Positions 55,368 through 63,948 of a stretch of DNA of 64,000 nucleotides are shown piece by piece (the stretch's first letter is position 1; every line of letters begins with the position of its first letter). A program made the translations under genes and the position numbers. The notes under the pieces were generated by a model. The model made no database searches and was not told the DNA's origin. It saw only the letters and a program-made list of their open reading frames with translations. Source of the stretch: Terrimicrobium sacchariphilum (lineage in GTDB: Bacteria; Verrucomicrobiota; Verrucomicrobiia; Chthoniobacterales; Terrimicrobiaceae); contig NZ_BDCO01000002.1 in assembly GCF_001613545.1 (NCBI RefSeq), positions 1,116,001 to 1,180,000 of the forward strand, written 5' to 3'.

Positions 55368-55413
55368 GGTCCGCACCATTGACTCCCGAATGACCCGACT
55401 CAATTGTCATTTT

Positions 55414-55429
55414 GTTTAAATCATTAAAC
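55414..55429. promoter_or_regulatory. LacI-type operator candidate, copy 2
   Basis: Perfect inverted repeat GTTTAA-ATCA-TTAAAC, 46 bp upstream of the PEP-CTERM gene that heads the five-gene operon. The surrounding 23 bp match the block before the LacI gene (46725-46747) in about 20 positions. Confidence 0.6.
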
Positions 55430-55629
55430 CGTTGGCGCTAGGAAATTGCTGGGTGGGCGCAGTGAAGGTGATTGGTGCGTCCAGCGAGGAATCCGCTTCG
55501 CCCTGTCCTGATTTTTTTGGCGAATGGCCTCCCTCTGGTTCGGTGGATCGTCCTGCCGACGACGGGAGAGAACTCGCGGGCTGCCTGCCCGGATGCCGCG
55601 GTGGAGATTCGCCACCCGGGCGGAGCAGG

Positions 55630-56412
55630 CTATACCTCGGGAGGCTTGTTGCGAAAGACCCAGCGGTAATATTCCGAGTGCTTGAGGTGGGCGGCGGCGG
55701 GCTCGTCGAGATAGACCGAGGCTTTCCTGTGCAGTTGCAGTGCCGACGCGGGGACGAACGCGGAGAGCGGGCCTTCCACCGCCGCCGCCGCCGCCTGCGC
55801 CTTTTTTTCCCCGAAGCCGAGGAGGCAGAGTTCGCCGGCTTCCAGGATCGTTCCAATACCCATCGTGATGACGTGAAGCGGGACGGCGTGATGCGCGTCA
55901 AAGTAGCGGCGGTTGTCCTCGACGGTCTGCGGGGCAAGAGTCTTGATGCGCGTGCGGGATGCGAGCGAGGAGCCGGGTTCGTTGAACCCGATGTGACCAT
56001 TGCCCCCGATCCCGAGCACTTGCAGGTCGATGCCTCCCGCCTTGCGGATTTCCTCCTCGTACCGGGCGCAGTATTTCCCGAGGTCGCAATAGTCGACCTT
56101 GCCGGAAGGGACGAACACCCGGGCGGGATTCACGTTGATGTGACGAAAGAGGTTCTCCCACATGAAGGCATTGTACGATGAGGGATGGCTGGGTGAGAGG
56201 CCGAGATACTCGTCGAGATTGAACGTCGTGACGTGTTGAAAATCGAGGTCCTCTTCGCGATGCATGCGGATGAGCTCGGCGTACAGGGCGAGTGGGGAAC
56301 TGCCGGTGGCGAGGCCCAGCGTGGCGGAGGGCTTCTGGCGGATGACGGTGGCAATGCGCTGCGCCGCCAGGGCGCTCGCCGCCTGCGCGTCGGGTTGGAT
56401 GATGACTTCCAT
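55630..56412 (-). CDS. nagB: Glucosamine-6-phosphate deaminase
   Basis: Converts glucosamine-6-phosphate to fructose-6-phosphate and ammonia, feeding amino sugars into glycolysis. The 260 residues match the family. Motifs: GLATGSSPLALY (phosphate/substrate loop), FNLDEYLGL with the catalytic acid at 67-68, and GIGGNGHIGFNEPG with H140 and E145 of the catalytic relay. Asparagine 138 replaces the relay aspartate of the E. coli enzyme, as in Bacillus-type NagB. The gene begins two bases after the stop codon of the deacetylase gene and is the last of a three-gene operon with the GH94 enzyme. Confidence 0.9.
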   Translation of the reverse strand: MEVIIQPDAQAASALAAQRIATVIRQKPSATLGLATGSSPLALYAELIRMHREEDLDFQHVTTFNLDEYLGLSPSHPSSYNAFMWENLFRHINVNPARVFVPSGKVDYCDLGKYCARYEEEIRKAGGIDLQVLGIGGNGHIGFNEPGSSLASRTRIKTLAPQTVEDNRRYFDAHHAVPLHVITMGIGTILEAGELCLLGFGEKKAQAAAAAVEGPLSAFVPASALQLHRKASVYLDEPAAAHLKHSEYYRWVFRNKPPEV

Positions 56413-56414
56413 GA

Positions 56415-57269
56415 TCAGGAGCGAAATGCCCGGCGCAGCCCTGCCTCCGCCGAGGCGCGGAAGCGATCGATGAACCCGAGCGCAAATGCTACGGGATCGA
56501 GCCGGGTGTCTTTCAGCAAGGCGGAAAGGTCGATGGCCAGGGCAAGGTGCGTCGCCTGGTCGGTCGTGTGCGATGCCGCGTACGTGGCGTTGGCCCGGCG
56601 GCGGCCCTCGGTCGCCAGGTCGTAGCGCTTCCCTCCGGCGATCTGGGAATCAAAGACTCCGTTGAGCGCATTGGCGATATGTGGCGACTGGCTCACGTCA
56701 AAGGCGACTTTTTCCTCGTCATTCACCCAGTCGAGGCCTCTCCAGACCTCGCATCCGTACAGCATCTCCGGGCGGCTCTCCTCTGGCAGCGACCGTAGCG
56801 CCTCGATCACACTGGCAAAGACATGCAGGTGGGTGTCGTGCTTGTCCAGGGGGCTGTGCGTATGGACGATGCGCGGGCGTGCTGCGATGCACAGGCTGGC
56901 GAGGTCCGTCGTCAGGGAGCGGCTGCCTTCGCGGAGCTCTTTGCTGGAGTACCCGAGCTGGGCGATGAACTTGTATTGACCGATCGCCGCCGCCAGTCGC
57001 TGTTCCCGCCGACGGATCGCCGCCATCTCGGCGTCGGTGGTTCCCGCGTATTTGCCGCACCGTGGACTTCCGCTGCCATCGGTGCAGACCACTCCGCCGA
57101 AGGAGGCCCGCCGGTCTGCGAGGCCGGGGAGGATTCCCTGGAGGGCCATGAACTCCAGGTCGTCCTGATGTGCGGCGATGCCGAGATGCTCCACCTGGAG
57201 CGATGCGTCCGGGTAAAGGTCGCCGGCGGGAAGGTGAATCTCGGCGGAGGGTTGGGTGAGGGCAATCAT
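56415..57269 (-). CDS. PIG-L/LmbE-type N-acetylglucosaminyl deacetylase
   Basis: Zinc-dependent deacetylase of 284 residues. The metal motif reads GIAAHQDDLEF (canonical AHPDDE) at about 30-40, the second motif is HTHSPLDKHDTHLH at about 134-147. No signal peptide, so a cytoplasmic substrate, probably free or disaccharide-bound N-acetylglucosamine. Start ATG 57269 overlaps the stop of the GH94 gene as ATGA, which indicates coupled translation. Use of a PIG-L enzyme rather than NagA (which acts on GlcNAc-6-phosphate) implies removal of the acetyl group before phosphorylation, as in archaeal chitin degradation. Confidence 0.85.
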   Translation of the reverse strand: MIALTQPSAEIHLPAGDLYPDASLQVEHLGIAAHQDDLEFMALQGILPGLADRRASFGGVVCTDGSGSPRCGKYAGTTDAEMAAIRRREQRLAAAIGQYKFIAQLGYSSKELREGSRSLTTDLASLCIAARPRIVHTHSPLDKHDTHLHVFASVIEALRSLPEESRPEMLYGCEVWRGLDWVNDEEKVAFDVSQSPHIANALNGVFDSQIAGGKRYDLATEGRRRANATYAASHTTDQATHLALAIDLSALLKDTRLDPVAFALGFIDRFRASAEAGLRRAFRS

Positions 57270-60082
57270 CGCTGCGTGGGAGTCGGGTTTTGCTCCGCGG
57301 TTCCCGTCGCGTGATCTTCCCACGACTTCAGCGAAATCCGATGCGGCACCGGGATATCCCGCCCGTTGAGGGTGCTCACGTCCCTCTTCTGGATGAGGTG
57401 TACCGGACGCGATGCGTAGCTTCCATCCGGCTGTCTCCAGTGGATGAGCCGGATGTACTCCATGACGTCCCCGGCATCCTGCAACGGTGCAGGATCGATG
57501 CGGAGCCAGGGATCGTCGGGATCGGACAAATCGACCGTCACACCCGCGAGACCTTCGAAATACTCGACCAGCCAGGCGGTCGACCCCGACAGGCCGAAGT
57601 TCATTCCGTTGCCATAGTGAGGGTCGTCCTTGTCGGAGGCATACGAGTTGGCGGGAGAGTCAAAGGGTCCGCCGAGCGCATCGTCTTTGCGCAGCACGGA
57701 AAGAACGGGGGCGAGGCTCTGGAAGGATGTCATCGTTTCTCCCGGCAGGCTCCGGCGGAAGCTGTGCATGAAGATCTGCCCGTGGTGATATTCTCCGTTT
57801 TCCGCCGTCCCGGGCGGGAGCATCCCCATGCGGCCGACAAGGCGGATTGCCGTCGGATTGTTGGCGACTGGCGGCGCGATGAGCGGCAGGCCGAGCTGAG
57901 AATCCCACAGGCGGTCGAAAGCGGAGAGGATGGAGCGGATCATGGCATTCACCTCCGCAATGGGAGTCAGGTACTCGCGCTCCAGCGTGAGCATTTTTAT
58001 GCCATAGGCATTTGCCGTGACCACGCGCCGGGGCCGGCCGTCAAAGTCCCGTCCCCTCGCGCTTCCCAGGGTGTAGCCGGACTCTCCTGCGTGGTAATCG
58101 GGTGTGGTCCCGTCCACCCGGAGTTCGTGGAGGGAATCGACAAAATTGTCACCCTCCCAGGCCCAGCGAATCGCATTCAGCCGGAGCTGATTCGCCATCT
58201 CCCTGGCTCGCTGGATTTCATGGTGTATTGCCACATGCCATGAGCGGCTCCGGAGGACGGGCAGCGCGAGGATGTCAAGCATCTCGACGAAGGCCTCGAC
58301 GGCGTGGGCGGTCAGGCGGGTGTTCACTCCCCGGCCGTTCCCGCGAGTCCCGGGCGCGCCGACGATGCTGGTGCCAAACATGTCGATGGGATCGCACCAG
58401 TCGCCATACAGGATCTGTACCATGCCGTAGGGCGAATCTTCCGCCGATCGCCGGATGTTCTCAAAGATCTCGGCCACGACTTCCGCGATGGGCGTCTCGG
58501 TGTCGTTGCCGATCATGGTGGAGTTGACCGGGTCGCCGGGCGATAGCAGGCGTACGCTTGGAACACTCACATCGAGGATGGAAAGATCGCCGGTCTGCCG
58601 GATGTACCGGCTCAGGGCATTGAGCAGCCACAGCGAGCTGTCGGCATAGGGCCGGTTGTCGTTATGCACCGCCTTGGTGCGGTCGAGCCAGCGGCTGGGG
58701 TATTGCCGGGGAAAGGTGCCGTGAAGCTTCTCCACGATGGTCAGCGGGATGCCTTCCCGCCGTATTGGCCGCCGGTCGGAAGTGCGAATCATCAAGCCGA
58801 AGGCATGCACCAGATCCGCCCGCACCCGTGCCGGATCGTTTCGCATTTTCACCCACATATCCTGGGCGCGATCCCGCGATCCGACCTCGATCCCATCCGC
58901 CAGCGGAGAGCCATGAGCGCGGCAGTTTTCATAAAGCTCGTCGACCGTGGCCCAGAGGGAGTTTGCGTAACGGGACACCGCAGGCTGCGCCGCCCAGTTA
59001 AAGAAGAAGCCGGCGCTGTCCTTTGCTGCGGAAGCCTCCGATGGTGCAGACATTCCCCCGGTGGACTCGATAAGGTTGGTCGCAGCCACACGGAATCTCT
59101 CCTGCGCCGCGGTGTAGCCCGGTTCGTCAGTCGCAAGCTGCTGGCGAAAGGCCGCGATGACCTCCGGATTCTCGACAAAGAGCAGATGCTCCTCCAGCGA
59201 GGCGCTTTCTCCGGGCGCGAGCTCCCATGCGTGAGCCGTGGCCGCCAGCGTGGGAGTGGAGAAGCGATTCAGCCTCTCTCCCGCTCCCTCGGGAAGGAAT
59301 CCCCCGCGAGCTACCGCTTCCGGCCACAGGGCCGATGCCGCGCTGCTGCCTACGAAGCTCTGGTAATCGCAGGTCGCCCCGAGCCACTGGAGATGATGCC
59401 GCTTTTGCGCCAGCCGCTTGATCTGGTGAATCTCCGTGAATGGCACCGGGCAGGCCACCACGATGTCGGCGTCGGTCACGGGCAGTCCTGCGTCATACCA
59501 GTTATCCTTGTTATAGCTGAAAAACTGCGTGCCATGGACGTGGAAGGAACTCCATAGCTGGCCTCGCCGCGCAGCCGTCCCGGTGTTCTTCAAATGAGTG
59601 CGACGGACCAGCGCCGGGCCATGGGGCGTCATTGCCAGAGTGATCTCCACCGCCGTGGCGATCGCATCCGACGTCCCGGCGAACCAGATCGCCCTGTTGG
59701 CTCCCGTCGTCTTGATGACCCGGTGTGTGTCGCGCTTTTTCCACACCGGATTGATGAGGGAATAAAACTCGCCGCTCTCGAGTCGCAGCCAGACATTGTG
59801 ACTCGGCAGCCCCGTCTCGCGTTTTACCACGGGATCGAAGCTCCCCTTCAGCACAGGGATCTCCTTTTGCTCCAGCAGGGTCCGAAAATGCGTCGAGCCG
59901 TTTGTCTGTACCGTCACCATCGCATGGCCCTCCTGGGCGACGAAAACTCCAGGGCATCCCTGGAGGGCGCTGGTGTAAATGACCTCTCCTCCGGGTCCAT
60001 ATCCGCCGTGGGAACTCACCGGCGAGGCAAGCGGCAAGCCATGGATTTTCTCGGCTCGTTCTGAGAAATTGGTGAAGCGCAT
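57266..60082 (-). CDS. GH94 phosphorylase (chitobiose/cellobiose phosphorylase type)
   Basis: Cytoplasmic phosphorolytic enzyme of 938 residues, longer than the usual 800 or so. The N-terminal beta-sandwich runs to about 320; the (alpha/alpha)6 domain carries GSRDRAQDMW (401-410), DSSLWLLNAL (481-490) and the catalytic block GDWCDPIDMFG, where D561 and D564 correspond to the family's DWND; the late ENGEYHHGQIFMHSF fits the phosphate-binding loop. The block differs from both cellobiose and known chitobiose enzymes, so specificity is open. Context (PIG-L deacetylase, NagB) points to a disaccharide containing N-acetylglucosamine. An operator-like sequence overlaps the start codon. Confidence 0.85.
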   Translation of the reverse strand: MRFTNFSERAEKIHGLPLASPVSSHGGYGPGGEVIYTSALQGCPGVFVAQEGHAMVTVQTNGSTHFRTLLEQKEIPVLKGSFDPVVKRETGLPSHNVWLRLESGEFYSLINPVWKKRDTHRVIKTTGANRAIWFAGTSDAIATAVEITLAMTPHGPALVRRTHLKNTGTAARRGQLWSSFHVHGTQFFSYNKDNWYDAGLPVTDADIVVACPVPFTEIHQIKRLAQKRHHLQWLGATCDYQSFVGSSAASALWPEAVARGGFLPEGAGERLNRFSTPTLAATAHAWELAPGESASLEEHLLFVENPEVIAAFRQQLATDEPGYTAAQERFRVAATNLIESTGGMSAPSEASAAKDSAGFFFNWAAQPAVSRYANSLWATVDELYENCRAHGSPLADGIEVGSRDRAQDMWVKMRNDPARVRADLVHAFGLMIRTSDRRPIRREGIPLTIVEKLHGTFPRQYPSRWLDRTKAVHNDNRPYADSSLWLLNALSRYIRQTGDLSILDVSVPSVRLLSPGDPVNSTMIGNDTETPIAEVVAEIFENIRRSAEDSPYGMVQILYGDWCDPIDMFGTSIVGAPGTRGNGRGVNTRLTAHAVEAFVEMLDILALPVLRSRSWHVAIHHEIQRAREMANQLRLNAIRWAWEGDNFVDSLHELRVDGTTPDYHAGESGYTLGSARGRDFDGRPRRVVTANAYGIKMLTLEREYLTPIAEVNAMIRSILSAFDRLWDSQLGLPLIAPPVANNPTAIRLVGRMGMLPPGTAENGEYHHGQIFMHSFRRSLPGETMTSFQSLAPVLSVLRKDDALGGPFDSPANSYASDKDDPHYGNGMNFGLSGSTAWLVEYFEGLAGVTVDLSDPDDPWLRIDPAPLQDAGDVMEYIRLIHWRQPDGSYASRPVHLIQKRDVSTLNGRDIPVPHRISLKSWEDHATGTAEQNPTPTQR

Positions 60083-60086
60083 AAGC
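60071..60086. promoter_or_regulatory. Weak operator copy over the GH94 start codon
   Basis: GGTGAAGCGCATAAGC matches the element at 62200-62215 in 13 of 16 bases and covers the start codon of the GH94 gene. The match could be partly forced by coding sequence. Confidence 0.35.
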
Positions 60087-60211
60087 TATTGTTGGAATTC
60101 AGTCGACTTTGGGAAATGGGATTAAACCACCTTCAGACAATGTATTGCGCGTGGGAAGTCCTCGGGATCTTCGGGATTCCGACAGGAAAACGGTTGAAAG
60201 GTGATACAAAT

Positions 60212-60227
60212 GCTTTAACGTATAAGC
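60212..60227. promoter_or_regulatory. LacI-type operator candidate before the MFS gene
   Basis: GCTTTAACGTATAAGC: arms GCTT and AAGC with central CG, as in LacI-family operators. It matches the copy at 62200 in 14 of 16 bases. It lies in the 230-bp divergent region between the GH94 and symporter genes and contains a -10-like TATAAG, so binding could block the rightward promoter. Confidence 0.65.
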
Positions 60228-60313
60228 TACCTTCAGTCAACAGACGTTGTTTCCATGCGCAGAAATCCATTTCATCCGGGAGTTTTCCCTGCAAAGTTGA
60301 GGAACCTGAAGCG

Positions 60314-61996
60314 ATGAGTGAACCGGCTCGCTTGGATTCCAACGGCGCAAAGCCGGGCGATGGGGCGCATTCCGATGGTCTTTTGCGGTGTGGAAGCCTC
60401 ACCTACACGCGGAAAGGACTGGTGGTTCTCTTCTGCTGGCTGCTCTGGGGCGACTTCTGCTTCAACCTCATGGAGACGATCGTCCCGAGCATCATTCCTC
60501 TGAAACTTCAGAGCCTTGGGTCCGCGAACTGGCTGATCTCCCTGATCATGACGACCCTGCCCGGGGTGTTTAATACGACGATCTGTCCGTGGGTGAGTTT
60601 CAAGAGCGACCGCTATCGCAGCCGGTGGGGACGTCGTATTCCCTTCATCCTCTTTACGATGCCGTTCCTGACGGCCTCGCTCTTGCTGATCGGCTTCAGC
60701 GATTCGCTGGGCGGCTGGCTGCATCGCGTCTTTTTCTCCGGCTCCGCCATTTCCCAGGGGGCGGTGGTGATCATCCTGCTGGGAGTGTTTGTCGGGATGT
60801 TTGACCTCTTCAATATGTTCGTGGGGTCAGTCTACTATTACCTCTACAATGATGTGGTTCCCGAGCATTACCAGAGCCGCTTCATGGGCTGGTCCCGGCT
60901 GGTCGGCGTGGCGACATCCACGCTCTACAACTTCTTCATCTACAAATACGCGCTCAGCCACATGCGGGAGATTTATGTCGGGGCGGCCCTCCTGTACTTC
61001 TTCGGCTTTGGCCTCATGTGCCTGAAGGTCCGGGAGGGGAGTTATCCCCCGGTGGAGGAGGGCGGTGGAGGTGGCTTCCTTGCGGATGTGCGGGTGTTCT
61101 TTCGCGACTGTTTCTCGATCCCTTTCTACTGGCTGATTTTCCTGGGCAATATGTTTGCCGCCATCGGGGCGACCTCGGGCGTCTTTAATGTGTTTTTCCT
61201 GCAATCGCTCGGCCTCGATCTCGATCAGATCGGAAAGAGCGCCGCCATCGCGGGGGCGCTGGTTGCTATCTGTCTCGCCTTCGCCGGCTGGCTGGCGGAC
61301 AAGTGGCATCCGGTGAAGGTCGAGGCTTACGTGACAGCCTTTAGCGTCCTCCCGCTCATGATGGGGCTGCTATGGCTCTTCATCGATCCGCCTCCGGGGC
61401 ATATCCTGTTTTGGATCATCGTGGGAGGCAGCGTGTTCTCGGCGCTGCTCACGGCGGTGAATGCCGTTGTCGCCATGCCTCGCATCATGCACTTGTTTCC
61501 CCGCGAGCAATTTGGAGCCTTTTGCGGCGCCCAGTCCATGGTGAGAGCTGCGGGAACCATGATCGGGGGAGCAGGCGTCGGCATCTTTCTGGATCTCGTC
61601 CGGCGGATGGTTCCGGAGAGCGGTATGTACTTTTATCGCTATGCGGTGGTGTGGCAGGTCTTCTTTGCCTTGCTGACCTTTGCCTTTTGTTATGCGGTCT
61701 TTCGTCGGTGGAGGCGGTTGGGTGGCGAATCGGGTTACGTGCCTCCCATGCAGGGACAGCAGGCGAGCCTGGCAAGCGCTCCTCCTTCCCGGCCGGAGCG
61801 GGCCTCTGGCGGACTCATGGTTCCTGTCATACTGGCCTGGGCGGGGTTGTGCCTGATGCTGGCAGCCTATCTGGTCTATTTCGCCTGGGTAGCAAAGGAC
61901 CCCCACAGCGCCATGATTTGCGGCGCTTTCCTCGCGGCCTTTATCGTCTCGCTGTGGATCTTCCGCCGATTGATGGCATTCATGGAGCGAGCGTAG
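60314..61996 (+). CDS. MFS sugar symporter (GPH/SLC45-like)
   Basis: Inner-membrane transporter of 560 residues with about 12 membrane segments, for example LVVLFCWLLWGDFCFNLME and YWLIFLGNMFAAIGATSGVF. The cytoplasmic loop FKSDRYRSRWGRRIPFILF carries the MFS/GPH R-x-G-R-R motif. ATG 60314 is the start, with GAGGA upstream; the frame is open to 60089 but the extra part contains the operator and no membrane character. Expected cargo is the amino-sugar disaccharide used by the divergent GH94-deacetylase-NagB operon. The LacI gene follows. Confidence 0.85.
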   Translation: MSEPARLDSNGAKPGDGAHSDGLLRCGSLTYTRKGLVVLFCWLLWGDFCFNLMETIVPSIIPLKLQSLGSANWLISLIMTTLPGVFNTTICPWVSFKSDRYRSRWGRRIPFILFTMPFLTASLLLIGFSDSLGGWLHRVFFSGSAISQGAVVIILLGVFVGMFDLFNMFVGSVYYYLYNDVVPEHYQSRFMGWSRLVGVATSTLYNFFIYKYALSHMREIYVGAALLYFFGFGLMCLKVREGSYPPVEEGGGGGFLADVRVFFRDCFSIPFYWLIFLGNMFAAIGATSGVFNVFFLQSLGLDLDQIGKSAAIAGALVAICLAFAGWLADKWHPVKVEAYVTAFSVLPLMMGLLWLFIDPPPGHILFWIIVGGSVFSALLTAVNAVVAMPRIMHLFPREQFGAFCGAQSMVRAAGTMIGGAGVGIFLDLVRRMVPESGMYFYRYAVVWQVFFALLTFAFCYAVFRRWRRLGGESGYVPPMQGQQASLASAPPSRPERASGGLMVPVILAWAGLCLMLAAYLVYFAWVAKDPHSAMICGAFLAAFIVSLWIFRRLMAFMERA

Positions 61997-62002
61997 GGAA
62001 AA

Positions 62003-62014
62003 TCGCTTAAGCGA
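62003..62014. promoter_or_regulatory. TCGCTTAAGCGA palindrome after the MFS gene
   Basis: Perfect 12-bp palindrome seven bases after the symporter stop; it contains the GCTTAAGCG half of the operator at 62200. Possible auxiliary site for the LacI regulator. Confidence 0.4.
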
Positions 62015-62199
62015 ATTATTGGCTTATCCGGGGTGAAGCTTCCGTCCTCCCATCAGGCATTGCTGGAAGAAGTAAAGGTTTCTGGAGATAAAATGAAAAT
62101 ATCAAACCGCTTGAATATAAAGGCTTGCGTTGATTCCCCGACGTCAGGTCGCAGTGACAGAAAAATTCCAAATTCCCAATTGACTGGGAGCAAAAATCA

Positions 62200-62215
62200 G
62201 CTTAAGCGTATAAGC
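62200..62215. promoter_or_regulatory. LacI-type operator candidate at the LacI start
   Basis: GCTTAAGCGTATAAGC: perfect GCTTA and TAAGC arms with six bases between and a central CG. It ends five bases before the ATG at 62221, so it occupies the place of a ribosome site and includes a -10-like TATAAG. Likely autoregulatory. Confidence 0.7.
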
Positions 62216-62220
62216 AATCT

Positions 62221-63270
62221 ATGAAGCGCAAGTCGACCATGGCGGAAGTTGCGAAACTGGCGGGGGTTTCCGCGTCGGTGGTTTCGTATGTTTTGAATGG
62301 CCGTGCAGTGGAAATGAGAATTCCTTCCGCCACGCAGGAGCGGGTGATGGAGGCCTGTCGTGAACTGGATTATCGGCGCGACTACCTGGCGAGCGCGATG
62401 GCGGGCAAGCGTACCAAGGTTATCGGGGTGCTTTTCTGTAATAGCCGCGGGGATTTCATGAGCGACATCCTGAGCGGCATTTACGACGTCCTGCGGGAGA
62501 ACGACCACCAGGTTGCGCTGACGATCGTGGACGACAATGTGAATATCGAGCGGGCCGATCTGGAGTCGCTCATACATCGGCGCGTGGATGGCATTGTGGC
62601 CTTTCCGATCTGGGAGACACGCCCTGGCGACCATTGGCGCAAGGCGGTCGATTCCGGCATCCCGGTGATGTTTCTCAACATCGTGCCTAATGGCGTCAAT
62701 GCCCCATCGATCGATATCGACAACTTCCAGGGAGGCCGCGAGGCCGCCCGGCTTGCGGTCCAGAATGGCTGTGAGGAGGCGGTGATGTACGAGTGCACGA
62801 CTGGCACGCCTGGCCTGTCGGCGCGTGACGCCGGATTTGCACACGAGATCCGGCAGCTCGGAGTTCCTTTGCGGCGGATTCCCATGTCTTCCACTGGCGA
62901 AGCGTTGGCGGAATGCCTCGTCTCCGCGGAAAAAGTGACGGGATTCTTTGTCTCACGTGCCTCGGATTTTGTTCCTCCCCTTCGCCGTCTGGTGGAGGAG
63001 GGTGTCGAGTTTGATTCCCGACACGTCTTTGTCACCATCGGCAGCGCGCCCGAGGCCCATTTCATTGCCAACCCCTGGTTCATGCTTCCGCATCCGGCCC
63101 GTCAAATGGGTCGCCTGGCGGCGGCCAAGCTGTTGGAAAGCATTCGCAACGAGAACTGCCCGATCGAGAAGATCGTTCTCCCCCATCATTGGACAGCCAA
63201 TGCAGCCGCCAGGGAATTGCTGGCCGGCGACGTACCGATTACCGAGGAGCGCCAAACCCGCTCTCTGTAA
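62221..63270 (+). CDS. LacI-family transcriptional regulator
   Basis: Repressor-type regulator of 349 residues. The headpiece at about 1-58 is STMAEVAKLAGVSASVVSYVLNG (HTH), followed by a hinge region at YRRDYLASAMAGKR; the sensor follows with KVIGVLFCNSRGDFMSDILSG and IVAFPIWETRPGDHW. Start ATG 62221 because the HTH begins at residue 7. There is no Shine-Dalgarno site: the operator and a -10-like TATAAG end within a few bases of the ATG, so the message may be leaderless. Its sites before the symporter and GH94 genes make it the likely controller of that pathway. Confidence 0.85.
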   Translation: MKRKSTMAEVAKLAGVSASVVSYVLNGRAVEMRIPSATQERVMEACRELDYRRDYLASAMAGKRTKVIGVLFCNSRGDFMSDILSGIYDVLRENDHQVALTIVDDNVNIERADLESLIHRRVDGIVAFPIWETRPGDHWRKAVDSGIPVMFLNIVPNGVNAPSIDIDNFQGGREAARLAVQNGCEEAVMYECTTGTPGLSARDAGFAHEIRQLGVPLRRIPMSSTGEALAECLVSAEKVTGFFVSRASDFVPPLRRLVEEGVEFDSRHVFVTIGSAPEAHFIANPWFMLPHPARQMGRLAAAKLLESIRNENCPIEKIVLPHHWTANAAARELLAGDVPITEERQTRSL

Positions 63271-63296
63271 AAGCACAACATCAACATTAACTAACA

Positions 63297-63938
63297 ATGA
63301 AAAAAGCAAGGTACTCCACGACGTTCTTGTCAGGTTGTTTTCTCGCCATATGCGCCCTTTCGATCGGACGCGCTGGCGCTTCCGTGTTGATCGATCCGAT
63401 GGACTCCATCGGAAACTGGGGTGCCGGTGGCGGCCCTAACGCAAATCCCATCACGCTGGATGTTGATACCACCATCAAGACCGAGGGCACCGGTTCGCTC
63501 GACCTGACCGCGACCTTCCTCGACGTGGGCGGCGCCTATGCGGATCTCTATCTGTCGCTGTCCACTCCGCTGGACTTTAGCATGGATACCTTCAGCGTCG
63601 CGTTTCGCACGACCGACCCTGCTGCTTACGTCGTCTGGCGTCTCGGCACCGTGGAGGGTCCTGTGTATGAGGCGACGTATGTCCCCACGGCGGCCAACAC
63701 CTGGGGCACCATCTCGTTTACCGCGAGCGACTTCACCTCCAACGTGGCCAACCTCCAGAATGTGAACCTGATCCAGTTTCGTGTCATCGGCGATGCGGTG
63801 GGCAGCTTCCCAACCACGGTTTCCAACCACTTTGACAATCTGCAGATTGTCCCCGAACCCCAAACCTATGCGCTTCTGCTCGTGGGCGGTCTTTTCTTTC
63901 TCGTAGCCCGCCGCTCACGCTCAAGCGTGCGCGCCTGA
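63297..63938 (+). CDS. PEP-CTERM surface protein with jelly-roll domain
   Basis: Exported protein of 213 residues: signal peptide STTFLSGCFLAICALSIGRAG, then a single beta-sandwich (VLIDPMDSIGNWGAG, GTGSLDLTATFLDVGG, AANTWGTISFTASDF, NLIQFRVIGDAVG) resembling small carbohydrate-binding domains, and a C-terminal VPEPQTYALLLVGGLFFLV then ARRSRSS. Start ATG 63297, 26 bp after the LacI stop; the next gene starts 10 bp downstream, so it probably begins a surface-protein operon. Confidence 0.8.
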   Translation: MKKARYSTTFLSGCFLAICALSIGRAGASVLIDPMDSIGNWGAGGGPNANPITLDVDTTIKTEGTGSLDLTATFLDVGGAYADLYLSLSTPLDFSMDTFSVAFRTTDPAAYVVWRLGTVEGPVYEATYVPTAANTWGTISFTASDFTSNVANLQNVNLIQFRVIGDAVGSFPTTVSNHFDNLQIVPEPQTYALLLVGGLFFLVARRSRSSVRA

Positions 63939-63948
63939 TATATCGCAC

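Noticed and set aside
62033-62224. Short plus-strand frame between the MFS and LacI genes
   Set aside because: It contains the operator at 62200 and overlaps the LacI start; lysine/serine rich, no domain.
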